DNA from: Chloroflexota bacterium
GTDB lineage: Bacteria > Chloroflexota > Limnocylindria > QHBO01
Direction: 5' to 3'
Assembly: GCA_003243965.1 (NCBI GenBank)
Contig: QHBO01000031.1
Span: forward strand, 26,455 to 90,454
Length of the DNA: 64,000 nt
Shown: in pieces, positions 63,089-64,000 of the stretch
Layout of the letters: every line of letters starts with the position of its first letter
Position numbering within the stretch: the first letter of the stretch is position 1
Translations under genes and position numbers: made by a program
Notes under the pieces: model-generated
The model's database searches: none
What the model saw: only the letters and a program-made list of their open reading frames with translations
Told to the model about the DNA's origin: nothing

Positions 63089-64000
63089 GATTGACTATCG
63101 TCCCCGGGGTGCGGACCGCCAGCCTGACACCCGATGACCTCGCGCTGCGCGTGGACGAGACCCGGCCGCACCCTTGGCTCCGGGAGGCCCTGGCCGTGGA
63201 TCCCGGTGCCCCGTGTCCACCGCTGCGCCGGCGGCTGGAGGCGGACGTCGCCATCGTCGGGGGCGGGTACACCGGCCTGTGGACCGCGTACCACCTGCTC
63301 GAGCGTGACCCGGGCCTGCGAATCGCGGTGCTCGAGCAGGACGTCTGCGGCGGTGGCCCCTCCGGACGCAACGGCGGCTTCGTGAATTCCTGGTGGGACG
63401 AGCTGGCGAGCCTGGTCGAGGTATGGGGACCGGATGGCGCGCTGGCCGCCGCACGCGCCGTGTCCGAGTCGGTGGACGCCATCGGTGCGTGGTGCACCCG
63501 GCACGGCGTCGACGCCCACTACCGGCGCGCCGGGATGCTGATGGTCAGTACCTCGCCGCTGCACGACGGCGCGTGGCGCGCCGACATCGCGGCGGCCGCG
63601 CGGCTCGGAGAGGCGGCCCGCTACCGCGAGTTGACGGCCCGGGAGGTGGCGGACCGCTGGGCCTCGCCGGTCGCTCGCGGCGGCGCGCTGATGCCCGGCG
63701 GCGCCACGGTCCAGCCTGCACTGCTTGCCCGCGGCCTGCGCCGAGTCTGCTTGGAACGCGGGGTCGCCATCTTCGAGGGGACTCGTGTTCGCGGCGTGCG
63801 CGGTCGCGGCCTTCCCCGGCTGCGGATCGTGACCGACGAGGGTGAGATCAGCGCGCGGCGGGTGGTGCTTGCGGTCAACGCCTGGGGCGCCGGGTGGCCG
63901 GGAATCCGGGGACGCGTGCTCACCTGGAGCAGCTACATGGTGCGCACCGAGCCGATCCCCGAGCGACTGGCCGAGCTCGGCTGGGTCGGCGGCGAATCGA
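63089..64000 (+). CDS. FAD-dependent oxidoreductase (DAO/PuuB-like), cut by window edge
   Basis: Amine or amino-acid oxidase-like flavoprotein. The forward frame is open from TTG 63089 (preceded by GGGGG) or GTG 63107 to the edge, so the track missed it. About 304 codons are visible of roughly 450. The FAD Rossmann motif is ADVAIVGGGYTGLWTAYHL, and CGGGPSGRNGGFVNSWWDE follows, the SGRNGG signature of PuuB/glycine-oxidase-like DAO proteins. GGALMPGGATVQPALLARGL and VVLAVNAWG are later FAD-domain parts. It is divergent from marR. The substrate may be a polyamine derivative or amino acid; not settled. Confidence 0.88.

Overview
The window is high-GC bacterial chromosome with dense gene packing, many 4-bp ATGA/GTGA start-stop overlaps and frequent GTG/TTG starts. 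I see no rRNA, tRNA, CRISPR array, insertion sequence or phage gene. The gene content (opcA with a complete pentose-phosphate operon, a MoaD-MoaE fusion, DUF2382/PRC-barrel stress proteins, zinc-ribbon membrane proteins, secreted FN3/metallophosphatase proteins and an aa3-type oxidase) fits a soil or freshwater Chloroflexota of the Limnocylindria type; an actinobacterium is the main alternative. This placement is inference from gene content only.

Layout. 1-5.5 kb: pyrG (cut by the left edge), a divergent UbiA-type prenyltransferase, a 50-residue membrane peptide missing from the ORF track, a hypothetical protein, and a DUF2203 / PfkB kinase / psuG operon for pseudouridine breakdown. 5.6-13.8 kb: agmatinase-family enzyme, then a leftward run ALDH - Rieske - membrane protein - MoaD/E fusion - zinc-ribbon protein, and a rightward pair of a CruF-like membrane protein and an M20 peptidase. 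13.9-17.4 kb: a coupled fabD-fabF-fabF operon. 17.4-18.2 kb: a poor stretch with a doubtful small ORF and the remnant of a CDF metal transporter. 18.2-21.7 kb: Nudix hydrolase, cysS, and two stress-type proteins.

21.8-44.3 kb is the unusual part. It holds a block of exported proteins: three metallophosphatases or purple-acid-phosphatase-like proteins with probably intact centres, of which one has a variant motif; a large fourth paralogue with substituted metal ligands; two PF04185-type phosphoesterases; two GH99/GH71-like 'SWNEF' proteins; and a protein with a C-terminal cell-wall-sorting-like tail. With them are a GT39 mannosyltransferase-like protein, a GtrA domain fused to an HprK-like P-loop domain, and a polyprenyl-phosphomannose-synthase-like GT2. 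Four of these genes (GT39 - phosphoesterase - zinc-ribbon membrane protein - GH99-like) are joined by 4-bp overlaps. My working idea is a surface-glycan or glycoprotein and phosphate-release locus.

44.4-56.2 kb is one long leftward transcription unit: tkt-tal-pgi-gnd-zwf-opcA-pgl followed by two small proteins, proline dehydrogenase and two hypotheticals. It gives the complete oxidative and non-oxidative pentose phosphate pathway. 56.3-57.8 kb has a zinc-ribbon protein, a small membrane protein and a nicotinamidase. 57.9-60.8 kb encodes cytochrome c oxidase subunits II and I and a small membrane subunit, with no subunit III seen. The right end holds a MarR-MFS efflux pair and, divergently, an FAD-dependent oxidoreductase cut by the edge.
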